NCBI RefSeq assembly: GCF_032490495.1
Contig: NZ_JAVYJB010000011.1
Location: forward strand, 1 to 64,000
DNA length: 64,000 nt
Direction: 5' to 3'
Source of the DNA: Pilosibacter fragilis
Lineage (GTDB): Bacteria; Bacillota; Clostridia; Lachnospirales; Lachnospiraceae
The position numbers and the translations under genes are program-made. Numbering within the stretch: the first letter of the stretch is position 1; the number at the start of each line of letters is the position of its first letter. This document shows positions 61,399-64,000 of this stretch, piece after piece. The notes beneath the pieces were generated by a model. The model saw nothing but the letters and a program-made list of their open reading frames with translations. It had not been told where the DNA came from and made no database searches.

Positions 61399-62196
61399 AT
61401 GGAAGATAAGCAGGAAAAGGCAGAGAAGGAGTTATTTGCGCTTTATAAAAAAACGAAAGATCCGGAAATAAAGAAAGAGATCACAATGCAGTATCTGTAC
61501 ATAGCCAGAACCACGGCAACGAAACTATATGATCTTTATTCTACCACCATGCAGATGGAAGATGCAGTGAATGAAGGTGTGGTGGCGATCATAAAAGGGA
61601 TCGATATGTATGATCCGGATAAAAACATTAAGTTTTCCACTTACATTACAACGCGGGTAAGAGGAGCAATGCTGGATTATGTAAGAAAACAGGAGTGGAT
61701 GCCCCGGGGATTTTACAAGCAGTTGGGGATTATAGAATCTGCATGCGAGGACATGAAGCGTGAATTAGGAAGAACACCAACAGTTGATGAACTGGCAAAG
61801 CATCTTGGAATAGAAAAAAAACGCTGCCAGAGGATCATTTCCATGAAAAACAGGAGAAATATCCAGTCTCTTGATTTTTTACTGGAAAACCAGAATACAT
61901 CCAATGGACTCCAGATCACAAACAACGATACCCAGGTACAGCCTGAGGAGGCATGCTTGTGGGAAGAGGATATGCGGGTGCTGGCAGAAGGCATAGCCCA
62001 GCTAAATGAAAAAGAGCAAAAAACACTGGCACTGCATTATATGGAAGGGTTGAAAATGGAACAGGTGGGCCGGGTCATAGGTGTCAGCCAGCCCAGAGCA
62101 TCCCAGATCCACACGATCGCCTTGCGTAAGCTGCGCCATTTTATAGAAACAAAAAATGGAAAGGGGATAAAGTCAGATGTATCAGGGATTTTATAA
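61399..62196 (+). CDS. fliA: Flagellar sigma factor (FliA/WhiG family, sigma-28)
   Basis: 265 residues from ATG 61399 (ACAGGAGTG upstream; a GTG 12 bases earlier is in frame). Region 2 (DAVNEGVVAIIKGIDMYDPDKNIKFSTYITTRVRGAMLDYVRKQEW), region 3 (LGRTPTVDELAKHLGIEKKRCQRI) and region 4 (LNEKEQKTLALHYMEGLKMEQVGRVIGVSQPRASQIHTIAL) are complete. It directs late flagellar genes such as flagellin, none of which is in the window. The end overlaps the next gene by 20 bases. Confidence 0.95.
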   Translation: MEDKQEKAEKELFALYKKTKDPEIKKEITMQYLYIARTTATKLYDLYSTTMQMEDAVNEGVVAIIKGIDMYDPDKNIKFSTYITTRVRGAMLDYVRKQEWMPRGFYKQLGIIESACEDMKRELGRTPTVDELAKHLGIEKKRCQRIISMKNRRNIQSLDFLLENQNTSNGLQITNNDTQVQPEEACLWEEDMRVLAEGIAQLNEKEQKTLALHYMEGLKMEQVGRVIGVSQPRASQIHTIALRKLRHFIETKNGKGIKSDVSGIL

Positions 62197-62974
62197 TCTG
62201 GCGTCAGGCATGCTGACCCAGAGCAGGAACTTAAATACCATCAGCAATAATATGGTGAATATCCAGACTCCTGGATATAAAAACGAAACAATGGTAAGCA
62301 GTACTTTCAAAGAAGAAATGCTTTATCGTACAGGACAGTATAGCAAAGAAAATCCAACCCAGCTGGCAACTGTTTCAAAAATAAAGACAGCAAAGCAGGT
62401 TTATACCAATTATGACCAGGGCGGTCTGGAACAGACAGATGGGATCTATGACTTTGCCTTAAATGGAAATGGCTTTTTCTGCATCCAGACATCCCAGGGC
62501 ATCCGGTATACAAGGAATGGTTCATTTTCAGTAGATAAAGATGGATATCTGGTTTTAAACCAGGCAGGAAGAGTCTTAAACAAAGAAGGACAGCCTGTCC
62601 AGATCAAAAATGAGAACTTTACAGTTGATTCCAAAGGACACATTACTGCTGCTATTACAAAACAGTCTGATGGTGAAGAAAGCGGCAGCCAGGAAGTTAC
62701 CATAGAGGATTATGGAACTTTGAAAGTAGTGGATTTTCCAGATCAGGGGCAGCTTCATGCAGAGGATAATGGACTTTTCTCTACTGCACAGGCAGAAACA
62801 ACGCCTGCAGATACAACTGTTCAATGGAAAATGCTGGAAAAATCCAATGTAGACATGGTGGAGCAGATGACAGCTATGATGTCATCCCAGAGAGCGCTTC
62901 AAAGCGCAGCCCAGTCACTGAAAATGTATGATCAGATCATGAGTAAGTCTGTGTCAGATGTCGGTAAGCTGTAA
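62177..62974 (+). CDS. flgF: Flagellar rod protein, FlgF-like
   Basis: 265 residues. N-terminal NLNTISNNMVNIQTPGYKNETMVS, DFALNGNGFFCIQTSQGIRYTRNGSF near residue 92, and C-terminal EKSNVDMVEQMTAMMSSQRALQSAAQSLKMYDQIM. Distinguishing FlgF from FlgG by eye is uncertain; the first of a tandem pair is called FlgF. It starts inside fliA after AAAAAATGGAAAGGGG. Confidence 0.85.
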   Translation: MYQGFYNLASGMLTQSRNLNTISNNMVNIQTPGYKNETMVSSTFKEEMLYRTGQYSKENPTQLATVSKIKTAKQVYTNYDQGGLEQTDGIYDFALNGNGFFCIQTSQGIRYTRNGSFSVDKDGYLVLNQAGRVLNKEGQPVQIKNENFTVDSKGHITAAITKQSDGEESGSQEVTIEDYGTLKVVDFPDQGQLHAEDNGLFSTAQAETTPADTTVQWKMLEKSNVDMVEQMTAMMSSQRALQSAAQSLKMYDQIMSKSVSDVGKL

Positions 62975-62987
62975 GGAGGATAAAGAA

Positions 62988-63779
62988 ATGAATATGTCAT
63001 TTTATACAGGAGCAGCAGGAGCCGGACAGTTTACAAAAAAACTGTCAGTTGTATCCAATAACCTGGCCAATATCAACAATACAGGCTTTAAACCTAAAAC
63101 AGCGGCTTTTTCTGAACTGATCCACTATAATCTTAATGATTCTGAAAATGCCCAGACAGAGCTGCAGACAGGTTCAGGAGCCAGAGTGGAGCGTACCTGG
63201 ACGGATTTTAGTACAGCCGGTGCTACTCAGACCGGAAAAGAATATGATTATGCAATTATGGAGCCTAATGCATTTTTTATGATACAGGATCCTGCGTCAG
63301 GTGAGATCACCTATACAAGAAACGGTCATTTTCACAGGGGAGAACGTGAAGATGGATTTTATCTTACAACAGAAGATGGAAAGCTGGTGCTGGACCAGAA
63401 CCGGCAGCCTCTTAAGCTGGAAGTAACAGATGTAGAAAAGCTGCAGGAGGAATCAGAGTCAGAAGACGATGACTACGATACAGATGATACAGACAGCACA
63501 GAGGATGATACTGACCTTCCTAAGGTAAGTGTATACACATTTTCAAACCCCAGCCGTCTCTTAAGCGTAGGAGATAATGAATATAAAGCACAGGATGGAA
63601 TGGAAGCTTCTTTAAAATCAGATGCGGTCCTGCAAAAAGGGGCACTGGAGAATTCAGGCACCGATATGGCAAAAGAAATGGTCCATGTGATCGAATGTCA
63701 GAGAGCCTTTTCTTATGCTGTAAAAATGATCACTACATCAGATGATATAGAGGGAACGATCAATTCACTGAGAGGATAA
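62988..63779 (+). CDS. flgG: Flagellar rod protein, FlgG-like, with acidic insert
   Basis: 263 residues from ATG 62988 (TAAGGAGGATAAAGAA); a GTG-type start at 62958 overlaps the previous gene. Rod signature VSNNLANINNTGFKPKTAAF near residue 21, ITYTRNGHFHRGE near 105, and C-terminal NSGTDMAKEMVHVIECQRAFSYAVKMI. Between residues about 155 and 180 is an Asp/Glu/Ser-rich low-complexity run. FlgG and FlgF cannot be separated firmly without alignment. Confidence 0.85.
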   Translation: MNMSFYTGAAGAGQFTKKLSVVSNNLANINNTGFKPKTAAFSELIHYNLNDSENAQTELQTGSGARVERTWTDFSTAGATQTGKEYDYAIMEPNAFFMIQDPASGEITYTRNGHFHRGEREDGFYLTTEDGKLVLDQNRQPLKLEVTDVEKLQEESESEDDDYDTDDTDSTEDDTDLPKVSVYTFSNPSRLLSVGDNEYKAQDGMEASLKSDAVLQKGALENSGTDMAKEMVHVIECQRAFSYAVKMITTSDDIEGTINSLRG

Positions 63780-63787
63780 GGTAAAAA

Positions 63788-64000
63788 ATGGAAATAAAGC
63801 GATATGAAGATATGGACCTGCAGGCTCTGGATGTAATGCGGGAGATCGGCAGTATCGGTACTAGTCATGCAGCAACTGCTCTTTCCAAGCTTCTGCAGAA
63901 AGAAGTCCGGATCTCGATCCCATCTGTGAATATCCTTGGATACAATGATGCCATGAACCGGATCGGTGATGCGGAGGAGCTTGTTGCAGCAGCCCTTGTA
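63788..64000 (+). CDS. cheC: CheC-like chemotaxis phosphatase, 3'-partial
   Basis: The frame is open to the window end (71 codons seen), 8 bases after flgG. The N-terminal half of a CheC fold is clear (EIGSIGTSHAATALSKLLQKEVRISIPSV near residue 19). The usual active-site E-x2-N reads E-I-G-S here, so the first phosphatase site lacks its Asn; the second site is beyond the window. CheC dephosphorylates CheY-P and partners CheD. Confidence 0.88.
   Translation, partial: MEIKRYEDMDLQALDVMREIGSIGTSHAATALSKLLQKEVRISIPSVNILGYNDAMNRIGDAEELVAAALV

Noticed and set aside
1..64000. CRISPR array, tRNA or rRNA genes
   Set aside because: No regularly spaced 24-37 bp repeats and no cloverleaf or rRNA segments were seen on reading both strands; a dedicated scan was not possible.

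Overview
The window looks like a chromosomal segment of a motile, anaerobic member of the Clostridia, most likely a Lachnospiraceae species. Grounds: strong AGGAGG ribosome binding sites, clostridial-type ribosomal and flagellar gene sets (FliY with CheC-like sites, FlbD, a MotA/MotB pair inside the fli operon, WhiG/FliA-type sigma factor), cell-wall-binding WY/GW repeats, and a TnpB subtype and a holin-like type I toxin that I associate from memory with this family. No species call is possible from sequence reading alone.

Layout. 1-0.8 kb: 3' part of an IS200/IS605-type element (TnpB gene plus right-end hairpin). 0.8-3.8 kb: two divergent secreted-protein genes separated by a highly structured non-coding stretch. 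4-8 kb: mreB-type gene, recD2, comF. 8-10.7 kb: an amino-acid ABC transporter with a circularly permuted binding protein, probably ArgR-controlled. 10.9-14.6 kb: rpmG-secE-nusG-rplK-rplA-rplJ-rplL with its leaders and terminators; rpoB does not follow. 14.9-28.3 kb: a surface-glycan cluster (gmhA-like gene, three large polytopic membrane proteins, a membrane-anchored DUF4145-like protein with a very basic tail, rfbFGH, LicD, GT2). 28.5-33 kb: lipoprotein, peptidase C26, zinc-dependent phospholipase C-like protein, Na+/alanine symporter. 33-35.9 kb: a decayed accessory patch with a 64-bp direct repeat flanking a complete type I toxin-antitoxin module, a truncated and frameshifted rocB-like pseudogene, and a short repeat array that may be a lone insertion-sequence end. 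35.9-41.3 kb: SIMPL lipoprotein, cyclophilin, GNAT, ispE-gntR-small protein, Fe-S aldo/keto reductase.

41.8-64 kb: one continuous flagellar/chemotaxis operon, flgB fliE fliF fliG fliH fliI fliJ fliK flgD flgE flbD motA motB fliM cheY flgC fliY fliO fliP fliQ fliR flhB flhA fliA flgF flgG cheC(partial). It encodes most of the basal body, export gate, motor and switch, hook, and the sigma factor for late genes. flgC is displaced from its usual place after flgB, and no flhF/flhG lies between flhA and fliA. This block is visibly more AT-rich, with GAA-dominated rather than GAG-dominated glutamate codons, than the preceding 41 kb.

The best candidates for something under-described are the five-hairpin structured RNA candidate at 2.2-2.4 kb, the circularly permuted binding protein at 8.1 kb, the type I toxin-antitoxin cassette bracketed by perfect direct repeats at 33.3-33.9 kb, and the glycan cluster whose consecutive membrane proteins carry long basic disordered segments.
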